This document shows positions 1-6,854 of a stretch of DNA of 10,000 nt, in pieces (the stretch's first letter is position 1; the number at the start of each line of letters is the position of its first letter). The stretch comes from Stramonita haemastoma (taxonomy: Eukaryota; Mollusca; Gastropoda; Neogastropoda; Muricidae): contig CM060329.1 in the NCBI GenBank assembly GCA_030674155.1, forward strand, positions 22,464,944-22,474,943, read 5' to 3'. A program made the translations under genes and the position numbers. Below the pieces are notes generated by a model. The model saw nothing but the letters and a program-made list of their open reading frames with translations, was not told the origin of the DNA and made no database searches.

Positions 1-1299
1 ATTTATTTCACAAGAATTATTTTTACACCTGGCTCCAAACTTTGCAAGGCAGTCAACTTTTTCATTAAAATAGATACCAGTATGTGAGGGAACCCAACAG
101 AAAGTAATAGTGCTACCTCTTAAAATCAAAAAGTGTACCAGATGCCTGATTTCAGTGATGAGGTCTTTTCTTACTTTAGAAGTAGAATTGTTTAAAGCAT
201 GCAAAACCGATTTAGAATCGACACACATAAGGATGTTGAATATGTTTTTAGGGAAGTCAAGTACATGGTATAATGCCAACAGAATGGCAGTTAGCTCAGC
301 TGTAAATATAGATTTATTTTTTCCCAGGTTGAAAGATCGTTCTACTTTCAATGATGGGATAATGAAAGCTGCACCTGTCTCATTAGTATTTAGAACAGAC
401 CCATCGGTACAGATTTTGAGATGATCAGGGTAAGTGGTTTGAATATGTTCCTTTACTAATGATGTAAGAATGTTAACATTGTCAACTTTTCTTATAGAAG
501 AATAATTAATGTCAAAATGAGCTTTAAGCAGTTCCCAAGGTGGACAGGGAGCTGACTTTACCTCTGATTTAGCTACTTCATTTGGGTTAAGATCTGAATG
601 TTTAAAAAGTGTAGAGGTATACGTGCTAATTGTGGTAAGTGAGCTAATAGTTCTTGCTCTTTTCGGAAAGTGAAAGTCAGACTTTATCTGGACTTCTTTT
701 TCAACATTGCTATCATTTGCTGTACTTCTTAGAACATATTTTGCCACAGCAAGTTGTCGATATTCATTCAAAGGCAGAACTCCTACTTCTTTATATGTGC
801 CTATAGATGAGGCATGAGGTGGTACACCTAAAGCAAGTCGAAAAGCTTTACAATCAAGACTCTGGATTTTCTTAAGCAAGTAATTTGGAGCACTGAAAAA
901 GACTTCTTGTCCATAGGACAGTCTTGAGCGCACAAGGGACAAGGATAGATGCTTTAATACAGAAGTATCTTGCCCCCATGGTTGTTTACTGGTAACTTTT
1001 AAGAAGTTAAGAACTTTTTTAGCTTTAGTTGCCAAGTATTCAATATGTTGATTCCACATTAACTTAGAAGTAAGGTATACTCCTAAAAATTTCACTGCTT
1101 GTTTGTATTCTAGATCTTCTCCATTAATTCGAAAATTAGGTAAATCTTGTGGGTCAACACCGTTGTTAAAAAGGACAAGGTTGGTTTTTTCAGGTGAAAG
1201 TGAGAGACCATTTTCAAAAAGATAACTACTGAGTTTGTCAATTTCTTTTTGATATACATTTTGATAGAACTTCAACTTTTGCTTTCGCTGAACTAGAGT
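1..1299 (-). CDS. Non-LTR retrotransposon polyprotein fragment: RT C-terminus plus RNase H (partial both ends)
   Basis: The minus strand is open for 433 codons, from a TGA (complement of 1300-1302) to the window edge. Translation from high to low coordinates first gives residues typical of the region just after the RT catalytic motif (KEIDKLSSYLFENGLSLS, then SPEKTNLVLF near 1150-1195). The thumb/connection signature follows: KFLGVYLTSKLMWNQHI (about 1040-1100), LVRSRLSYGQ (about 905-940) and IQSLDCKAFRLALGVPP (about 800-865). The RNase H domain then runs from about 420 to beyond position 1. Its acidic tetrad is visible: D in TDGSV (403-405), E in AELTAI (295-297), D in VDSKSV (217-219) and D in NEKVDCLAK (52-54). 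The WVPSHTG motif has its His at 82-84. The catalytic YADD, the rest of RT, the endonuclease and ORF1 are absent. RT followed by RNase H is known from I-, Nimb- and some Jockey-type elements; I cannot assign the clade by eye. No start codon is expected in such a fragment. The lack of any stop suggests a fairly young insertion. Confidence 0.88.
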
Positions 1300-1303
1300 T
1301 CAG
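1..1303 (-). mobile_element. 5'-truncated LINE insertion, 3' part running off the window
   Basis: This is the retrotransposon carrying the RT-RNase H frame. Recognisable protein similarity ends at about 1260, and the frame closes at 1300-1302. Within a few bases the sequence turns into a (GT)n tract, so the 5' breakpoint lies between about 1260 and 1306. Loss of 5' sequence is usual for LINE insertions made by incomplete reverse transcription. The 3' end, tail and any target-site duplication lie outside the window to the left. It is a dead copy because the RT active site is missing. Confidence 0.8.
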
Positions 1304-1306
<3 letters not shown>

Positions 1307-1359
<53 letters not shown>

Positions 1360-1401
1360 GTGTGTGTGTGTGTGTGTTTGTCTGTGTGTGTGTGTGTGTT
1401 T
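1307..1401. repeat. (GT)n microsatellite
   Basis: About 95 bp of nearly pure GT on the plus strand, with a few T insertions near 1358 and 1378. It directly adjoins the truncated end of the LINE fragment. Open frames here are translations of the dinucleotide and are not genes. Confidence 0.97.
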
Positions 1402-1516
1402 GAGGGGGGGGGAGACAGAGAGACAGACAGACAGACAGGCACAGGGAGAGACAGACAGACAGACTGAGGGACAGACAGACAGAGACACAGACAGGCAGAG
1501 GTTCAGACAGAGAGAA
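1402..1516. repeat. G-run plus (GACA)n tetranucleotide repeat
   Basis: A run of ten G (1404-1413 approximately) is followed by an imperfect GACA/CAGA array to about 1516, interrupted by GGGA and GGCA variants. With the GT tract before it, this forms a compound microsatellite of about 210 bp. Confidence 0.93.
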
Positions 1517-1691
1517 CTGAACAGCAGTTGCGTAAGTTGCCAGATGTAAAACTCCTTGCCATGCAGCCATTAGGCCTAACAGACCTAAGACTTGTTTTCC
1601 TTCTGTCAGCATTACCCACAACAATAACGTAGTTTAGGCTACTGTTTCAAGGTCACTCTTTCATTGGTGCTGCAGCCTCTACTAACAGGTC
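1517..1691. other. Short spacer without recognisable gene
   Basis: Between the compound microsatellite and the MITE. It contains the 8-bp palindrome TAGGCCTA at 1571-1578 and a stray TTAGGCTAC near 1634-1642 resembling the MITE end. No coding signal was seen. Confidence 0.6.
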
Positions 1692-1694
1692 TTA

Positions 1695-1712
1695 GGCTAC
1701 ACATAAGGGTTA
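1695..1712 (+). repeat. MITE copy 1 left terminal inverted repeat
   Basis: GGCTACACATAAGGGTTA pairs with the reverse complement of 2445-2462 at 17 of 18 positions (G versus C at the thirteenth base). TTA precedes it at 1692-1694. Confidence 0.85.
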
Positions 1713-1942
1713 GCTTCCAGTGTCAAGTAGTATCTTCTATAGAGTGCCAGTCAAAAACAGGTTTGCTGGTTTTCACAGATTTTTTTTTTTAAGTATGGAA
1801 AACTACACTGTGTACTTGTTTTTTTTTGGGGGGGTGAGGATATAGATCAACACTAGGTAGTCACGAGAAAGTTGGAAATTATCATCAAATGAGGATTACT
1901 TGTGTTCCGACAGAGTTGACCCTGCACATGCATATTGTGGTG

Positions 1943-2222
1943 AGAATTTTTTCTCTGGAGTTAAAACCAGTGCTGACTACACTCCCCCCAAAAGTCTTTC
2001 GGATGAGACTATACACTGAGGCCCCGTGTGTGAACGCACGCAGAACATCTTGCGCACACGTTAAATCCTGTTCCGCTTTTCGTAGGAGCAGGCCATCGTG
2101 TGTGGCGGTGGGAACAGATGACATTTACAAAACTGCATGCACACGTGGACTGGATGTAAAAAAAGCATATGAATGCTTATCCCGTTATCCTCGTATCAAA
2201 GAATAAATAAATAAATTACAAA
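1943..2222 (+). mobile_element. SINE copy A, 5' truncated, nested in MITE copy 1
   Basis: Begins within the CTCTGGAGTTAA block, so the tRNA-like head is missing. It contains the conserved central segment TTTCGGATGAGACTATA (about 1997-2013), the GAACGCACGCAGAACATC block (about 2032-2049) and the tail that ends in an (AATA)n run at 2201-2216. The equivalent position of MITE copy 2 (about 8166-8168) has no such sequence, which defines both junctions to within a few bases. No target duplication longer than about 2 bp is visible. Confidence 0.9.
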
Positions 2223-2444
2223 GGCAGCCAGCAGACGAGAGAGGACTGAGGGGGTACAATGTTTTCTGAATTTTTGTTTTAAGGTCAAACCTACCCACAT
2301 TTTTTTGTTCTGAGTTTTGAGTCAGAGGCCGGCTGGGTTTTTTTCTGAAAAAGTGGTTTTTATTTCTGTGGATGCCGTAGTACGTTCAGTATAAATGCAA
2401 GTGTGATATAATTATATGAAAATGGAAAGAAAATTGCCAAAATG

Positions 2445-2462
2445 TAACCGTTATGTGTAGCC
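2445..2462 (-). repeat. MITE copy 1 right terminal inverted repeat
   Basis: Plus-strand TAACCGTTATGTGTAGCC is the partner of the left end. TTA follows at 2463-2465, matching the TTA outside the left end. Confidence 0.85.
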
Positions 2463-2465
2463 TTA

Positions 2466-2796
2466 GGCGGCTATGGCGTATCTAGCCGTCACGATGGTAC
2501 CGGTACTGCCAGAGTCTTTCTGCTTCTCTGTGATAACGAGTTTTTCAGATGGAGAGCGTAGTATCAAAGATAGTAAACAGCTGGCGTCTCTGTCAGTGTA
2601 CGTGATGGATTGTTTTGGTTAAATAAGCCTTCGTGGTGACTGTACATATTATAACGTTTTATTGTTCCAAATATTATATACTTTTATGCTTTTAAAATGG
2701 AGAAAATACAACCTACGGGAGCTACTGCAGACACGTAATTATAAGATGCATTTAGTAATCACTGATTAGTTTGGGCTGTTTCTTACTGTGTTGATT
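2466..2796. other. Spacer without recognisable gene
   Basis: About 330 bp of AT-leaning unique-looking DNA between the MITE and SINE copy B. I see no long frame, no tRNA fold and no repeat shared with the rest of the window. Confidence 0.6.
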
Positions 2797-3130
2797 TTTT
2801 AAAAAATTTATTTTGTCTACTTTTGTATAATTATCGAGAATAATGGAATAAGCACGCTTGTGCTTTTTTTTCTTTTACATCCAATCCCGTGTGTATGAAG
2901 TTTTGTAAATCTTGTCATCTTTACCCCAACAGCACACAATGGCCTACTTTTACAAAAAGCGGAACAAGATTTAACGTGTGCGCAAGATGTTCTGCGTGCG
3001 TTCGCACACGGGGCCTCGGTTTATAGTCTCATCCGAAGGACTTTTGGGGAGAGTGGAGTCAGCACTGATGTTAACTCCAGGGGAAAAATCCCCTCGAACG
3101 GGAATCGAACCCAGGTCGTCAATTGGTGGT
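2797..3130 (-). mobile_element. SINE copy B, nearly full length
   Basis: Read on the minus strand it has a Pol III B-box GGTTCGATTC (complement of 3102-3111) in a tRNA-like head. Next come the CTGGAGTTAACATCAGTG block (about 3060-3078) and the central GTCCTTCGGATGAGAC segment (about 3029-3045). The block with GAACGCACGCAGAACATC (about 2985-3005) follows, then a tail with an internal A-rich run (about 2863-2875) ending AT-rich near 2797. The A-box side is not clear, so the exact 5' end is uncertain. A B-box head, unrelated body and AT-rich tail define a tRNA-derived SINE. The central motif resembles widespread molluscan/metazoan SINE central domains as I remember them. Confidence 0.88.
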
Positions 3131-3219
3131 GGTGATTTGATGAAGCCATAGGAGCAGTCTTTCTGATTAGCAAAACGTGTGCATAACTTAATTGTTTATG
3201 GTGTGAAACTCTGTGTGGC

Positions 3220-3297
3220 TTTTTTTTGGGGGGAAGCCCTGCGTATGCATCATCTAGTTGTCGAAATAGCCCCCCCCCCAACCCCAAAAAAAAAAAA
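3220..3297. repeat. Homopolymer inverted repeat T8G6 ... C10AAC4A12
   Basis: T8 (3220-3227) plus G6 (3228-3233) face C10 (3270-3279), AA, C4 (3282-3285) and A12 (3286-3297). T8G4 and C4A8 can pair as a 12-bp perfect stem with a loop of about 50 nt. It lies about 160 bp past the 3' end of tRNA-Gly copy 1. Confidence 0.85.
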
Positions 3298-3447
3298 TCA
3301 AGAAAGGAAAAAGAGGAAAATTCATATTCCTTTCAGACCTCCTCATTTAAGATGAACAAACAGGTAAATCAAAGTAACTGTTTACTTTTAAAAATATACA
3401 TTGCTCCTCGTAAAGACAAACAAGTGACAACACAAATTAATTTTAAT

Positions 3448-3452
3448 AAAAA
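3448..3452 (-). terminator. Pol III terminator of tRNA-Gly copy 1
   Basis: Five A on the plus strand are TTTTT on the transcribed strand sense, two bases after the discriminator base. Runs of four or more T terminate RNA polymerase III. Confidence 0.85.
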
Positions 3453-3454
3453 TG

Positions 3455-3525
3455 TGCATCGACCGGGAATCGAACCCGGGTCACCCGCGTGGCAGGCGAG
3501 TATTCTACCACTAGACCACCGATGC
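3455..3525 (-). tRNA. tRNA-Gly (GCC), copy 1
   Basis: This 71-nt gene on the minus strand decodes GGC and probably GGU glycine codons. The acceptor strand GCATCGG pairs with TCGATGC, with one G-U at the inner end, and A at 3455 is the discriminator. The D arm contains the A-box GGTCTAGTGGTAGA. The anticodon arm CTCGC-CTGCCAC-GCGGG places anticodon GCC at 3491-3493 (GGC on plus). The T arm CCGGG-TTCGATT-CCCGG supplies the B-box. There is no intron, and CCA is not encoded, as expected in eukaryotes. A T5 terminator follows at 3448-3452. The gene body is identical to copy 2, but its flanks are not recognisably related to those of copies 2 and 3. Everything needed for Pol III expression is present. 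Confidence 0.97.
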
Positions 3526-3647
3526 TACAATCAACCGTGTTGATGCATTTGTTTAACAATACAGCCAAAGCCCTTGCTTTTCTTCAAGATTGAAACCACG
3601 TGGCAGTTTATTTGACCCAGTTTTTAAGTGTGGGTGTGCCGTTCCAC
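3526..3647. other. Short spacer upstream of tRNA-Gly copy 1
   Basis: About 120 bp between the tRNA 5' end and the microsatellite. No TATA-like element stands out. Confidence 0.5.
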
Positions 3648-3698
3648 TGTGTGTGTGTGTGTGCTGTGTGTGCGTGTGTGTGCGTGTGGTGTGTGTGT

Positions 3699-3737
<39 letters not shown>

Positions 3738-3814
3738 TGCGTGCGTGCGTGCGCGCGTGCCGTTGGATGGGGGCATGAAGGCGCGCGGCGTGTGTGTGTA
3801 TGTGTGTGTGTGTG

Positions 3815-3865
<51 letters not shown>

Positions 3866-4090
3866 TGTGTGTGAATGTGTGTGTGTGTGAATGTGTGTGT
3901 GTGGTAAATGTGAATGTGTGTGTGGGAATGTGTGTGCATGCGTGCGTGCGTGCGTGCGTGCATGCGTGTGTGGTGTGTGTGGTGTGTGTGTGTGTGTGGT
4001 GTGTGTGTGTGTGGAATGTGTGTGTGTGTGCGTGTGTGGAATGTGTGTGTGTGTGTGTGATGTGTGTGTGTGTGTGTGTGTGAGTGAGTG
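3648..4090. repeat. Large compound (GT)n / (GTGC)n microsatellite
   Basis: About 440 bp of alternating GT on the plus strand. It has GC-rich inserts: GTGCGTGCGTGCGCGC near 3738-3757, a non-repeat patch at about 3759-3790, and a GCGT/GCAT block near 3934-3968. GAATGTGTGT interruptions recur between about 3860 and 4050. The several overlapping Val/Cys-rich or His/Thr-rich frames are artefacts of the dinucleotide. Confidence 0.96.
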
Positions 4091-4511
4091 TACCCAGGGC
4101 CTGACGTGTACATGTAGGCTGGGATTATAAGCAGTAAATGTATTGGAAATCCGTGATTCTTTTGTGTTTGTTGTTTTGTTTGTTTTATGTGGGTTTTTAT
4201 TTGTTTTGGTTTGGTTTTGAAGCTTTGGGAGCAGTGTTTCATACTAGTAAAATAATACGTACATAACTCAAAGCTCTGTGACATGAAAAAACGTGGGGTT
4301 TTGTTAAAGAGAAAATATTTATTTATTGTTTCAGTGCTTTGTGGAATCCATACTCAGAATCTGGTATGTGAACTGTGCGTGTAACTATCGTTCTACTGTG
4401 TAAATATTGTCTTGTTTTCTGTGATTTGTTATGCCATTTTTATATCTGGTTGGTGAAAATTTAATTTGCACATAACTTCTAGGTTTGTAGTTTGAAATAT
4501 TTGTGTCTTTT
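4091..4511. other. AT-rich spacer without recognisable gene
   Basis: About 420 bp, T-rich on the plus strand with (GTTT)-like runs near 4165-4220. No coding frame, RNA gene or shared repeat was recognised. Confidence 0.6.
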
Positions 4512-4850
4512 ATTGTATACCCTATTGTACTATTGGCATTGTACAATTTTATTGTATGAAAATGTTGTATCGAATTGTATTGTATTGTATTGTATTGTAT
4601 TGTACTATGTTGTATGTGTTTAAGTTGTATTACTTTCCATTGTGTTGTGTTGTATTGTATTGTGTTTATATTGTACTATGTTGTATTGCTTTCCATTGTG
4701 TCGTGTTGTATTGTATTGTGTTACATTGCGTTATATTGTACTATGTTGTATTGCTTTCCATTGTATCGTGTTGTATTGTATTGTGTTATATTGTACTATG
4801 TTGTATTGCTTTCCATTGTATTGTATTGTATTGCATTGTATGGTATTCCA
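4512..4850. repeat. ATTGT pentanucleotide satellite with higher-order repeat
   Basis: Built on the 5-mer ATTGT, pure at about 4574-4603 and mutated elsewhere. A longer unit is superimposed: TGTACTATG recurs at 4601, 4672, 4738 and 4792, each time followed by a CTTTCCATTG block (from about 4632, 4688, 4753 and 4808). Unit lengths are roughly 54-71 bp. The Tyr/Cys/Ile/Val/Leu-rich open frames here show no protein features beyond the repeat translation. Confidence 0.92.
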
Positions 4851-5087
4851 TTTTCTGTCGAAGGCAGATTTCTTTGCGTGAAAAGCTGGGCTGTTGGTCT
4901 GGGAGAGCGTGTCATCACAAAAACAATGCCATGGTTTTATTGAATTCTACTTGGTTTCCTCTTTTCTCCTTAGCTTTGTTTGTTCGTCTATTTCCTTGCA
5001 GTTCTTGTCTGCATGTACATACATGACTGTGTTTCCCCACAAACCGTTTTGTTATCCTCACTCCACAGGTCTAGCTGATGCTTGGGA
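4851..5087. other. Spacer without recognisable gene
   Basis: About 240 bp. Pyrimidine tracts ending in AG occur near 4973, 5001 and 5068 and resemble splice acceptors, but no exon-like frame follows them. Confidence 0.5.
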
Positions 5088-5420
5088 AACGGGATAGCCT
5101 GGTGTCAGAGTAATGCGCTCGTGATCTGCTGACCAGGTTCGAATCTCGTTCAAGAAGATTTTTCCACTGGAGTTAATAACAGTGCCGACTCGACTTCCCC
5201 TAAAAGTCCTTCGGATGAGACTATAAACCGAGGTCCCGTGTGCAAACGCATGCAGAACATCTTGCACACACGTTAAAAAACCCGTTCCGCTTTTAATGAT
5301 TGCTGGTGGGAACGGTTGACAAAATTTACAAACTACATACACACGGGGACTGGATGGAAAAAAGCACATTAGAGCTTATTCCATTATCTTCGAAATAAAA
5401 GAATGAATGAATAAAATAAA
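5088..5420 (+). mobile_element. SINE copy C, apparently full length
   Basis: This is the only copy with a plausible A-box, TAGCCTGGTG at 5095-5104, upstream of a B-box GGTTCGAATC at 5136-5145. That spacing is normal for a tRNA-type promoter. The body follows: ACTGGAGTTAATAACAGTG (about 5166-5184), GTCCTTCGGATGAGAC (5206-5221) and CAGAACATCTTGCACAC (about 5252-5268). The tail with GACTGGATGGAAAAAAGCAC leads to (AATGA/AATAAA) repeats at about 5395-5420. Several CpGs present in copies B and D are TpG or CpA here. Confidence 0.9.
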
Positions 5421-5848
5421 TGACAAAATAAGTAAATAGGTATGGCAGAACGCACTGGAATATGTGTTCCTGGCTTTCCTCTTTTTTGCCTCTATTCTCT
5501 CCCTCTTTCTCTCAGGCCTGTGAGGTTTGGATCCACTTCATGACTGTATAAACGACGAGAGAGAAAAACAGACAGTGTTGCACATGCGTTCACTCTCGGA
5601 TAATTGTGATAGGTAAGACACAGATAAAAGAGATGAAATACTTATCAAAAGATCTGAGATCAAAAACTTACAGTATGAACCTATTTTGACGGCAAGCCTT
5701 CGCTTATTTGACAATGGTTATATGAATTATGCTACAGCTGCTTACCAGCCCGTCTAAAAACAAATAATGAATATTATAGAGATGAATATGAATGAATATG
5801 AAAAAAACAGAAAAGGACAAAAATTCCCATTCCCTTCCCACCCCCTTC
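5421..5848. other. Spacer without recognisable gene
   Basis: About 430 bp between SINE copy C and the CA array. A CT-rich patch (about 5475-5515) is the only compositional feature. No supportable frame was found. Confidence 0.6.
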
Positions 5849-5849
5849 A

Positions 5850-5929
<80 letters not shown>

Positions 5930-5978
5930 AGCACACACACACACACAGGAGCGCGCACACACACACACACACACACAC

Positions 5979-6026
<48 letters not shown>
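5849..6026. repeat. (CA)n microsatellite
   Basis: About 178 bp of CA on the plus strand with GGAG interruptions near 5928 and 5948 and a GCGC near 5951. It abuts the truncated head of SINE copy D. Confidence 0.96.
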
Positions 6027-6027
<1 letters not shown>

Positions 6028-6343
6028 TGCGCTGGCAATTTGACGACCCAGGTTCGAGTCCGGTCAAGGAAATTTTTCTCCTGGAGTTAACATCAGTGCT
6101 GACTCCACTCTCTCCAAAAGTCCTTCGGATGAGACTTTAAACCGAGGCCCCGTGTGCGAACGCACGCAGAACATCTTGCGCACACGTTAAATCCTGTTCT
6201 GCTTTTCGTAAGAGTAGGCCATCGTGTGCCGGTGGGAACAGATGACAATATTTACAAAACTGCATACACACGGGGACGGGATAAAAAAAAGCACATGATT
6301 GCTTATTCTGTTATCCTCGATATAAAAGAACAAATAAATAAAT
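6027..6343 (+). mobile_element. SINE copy D, embedded between two CA arrays
   Basis: Begins directly after the CA array with the anticodon-side half of the tRNA-like head (GCGCTGGCAATTTGACG). The B-box GGTTCGAGTC is at 6051-6060. The body has CTGGAGTTAACATCAGTG (about 6082-6099), GTCCTTCGGATGAGAC (6120-6135) and GAACGCACGCAGAACATC (about 6158-6175). The tail carries GATAAAAAAAAGCACATG (about 6279-6296) and ends in (AAAT)n that runs into the next CA array. The A-box half of the head is missing. The central region is almost identical to copy B. Confidence 0.92.
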
Positions 6344-6482
6344 ACACACACGCGCGCGCGCACGCACGCACGCACGCATCTACATATCCAGGAACACACA
6401 CACACATTCGCGCGAGCGCGCACGCACACATACACGCAAGCTTACACACACACACACACACACACACACCACACACACAACA

Positions 6483-6524
<42 letters not shown>

Positions 6525-6578
6525 CACACACACACACACTAACACACACTAACACACACTAACACACACACTAACACA

Positions 6579-6638
<60 letters not shown>
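6342..6638. repeat. (CA)n array with (CG)n, (CGCA)n and CTAACACACA variants
   Basis: CA on the plus strand, opening with CGCGCGCGCG and CGCA blocks (6350-6378), another GCGC-rich block near 6408-6425, then long CA runs. A decamer-like subrepeat, CTAACACACA, recurs at 6539-6577. Confidence 0.95.
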
Positions 6639-6640
<2 letters not shown>

Positions 6641-6771
6641 TTATCAAAGCACATAGTACAGTTTCAAACAAAACGCAGAAGTATCTAAAATCAACGTTCT
6701 CATTTGTTCTCATAAGGACGTCGCAACAAATGAAATGCATTTTAGGAAGCCAACCAAGCCAGGTGTCATAA

Positions 6772-6854
6772 TCTTTATTAAATCAAACCAAATCCTTTTA
6801 TTCGACGACAAAGAATAACACATTAGGTGCTCTTTTTTTTACATCCAGTCCCCG
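6772..6854 (-). mobile_element. SINE copy E, 3' tail fragment
   Basis: Minus-strand reading gives GGGGACTGGATGTAAAAAAA followed by AGAGCACC, a TTATTC segment, TCGAATAAAAG and an AT-rich end. These match the last 80 bp or so of copies A-D. Everything 5' of the GGGGACTGG block is absent. Confidence 0.75.

Larger units (their letters stand above)
1695..2462 (+). mobile_element. MITE-like DNA transposon, copy 1 (about 490 bp plus nested SINE)
   Basis: The left end (1695-1712) and right end (2445-2462) are inverted repeats of 18 bp matching at 17 positions, starting GGCTACACATAA. TTA lies directly outside both ends (1692-1694 and 2463-2465), consistent with a 3-bp target duplication. A second copy at 7915-8411 on the other strand matches along its whole length apart from one insertion, the SINE at 1943-2222. 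There is no transposase frame, so the element is non-autonomous. TTA/TAA duplications with short TIRs are the hallmark of PIF/Harbinger (Tourist-type) MITEs; that family assignment is an inference from the ends alone. Conserved internal landmarks are AGAGTGCCAG (1751-1760), the stretch ending GATCAACACTAGGTAG (about 1845-1860) and TGGTTTTTATTTCTGTGG (2354-2371). Confidence 0.82.

Noticed and set aside
110..424. 104-codon plus-strand frame
   Set aside because: Antisense shadow of the RNase H domain, whose catalytic motifs lie on the minus strand.
1404..1413. G-run considered as a G-quadruplex
   Set aside because: A single G-run without three further runs nearby on the same strand.
1889..2206. 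105-codon plus-strand frame and similar frames at 3021-3287, 5058-5369 and 6154-6552
   Set aside because: They lie over SINE copies in different frames and share no conserved reading frame; SINEs do not code.
3553..4284. Long minus-strand open frame of His/Thr dipeptides over the GT microsatellite, and Val/Cys frames on plus
   Set aside because: Pure translation of a dinucleotide repeat; GT/CA repeats are stop-free in several frames. No domain or codon signal.
4556..5026. Plus-strand frames rich in Tyr, Cys, Ile, Val and Leu that could pass for membrane proteins
   Set aside because: They coincide with the ATTGT satellite in three frames at once, and the hydrophobicity comes from the repeat.
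4960..5070. Pyrimidine tracts followed by AG, like 3' splice sites (near 4973, 5001, 5068)
   Set aside because: No donor partner, exon-like frame or recognisable protein follows them; such motifs are common in T-rich DNA.
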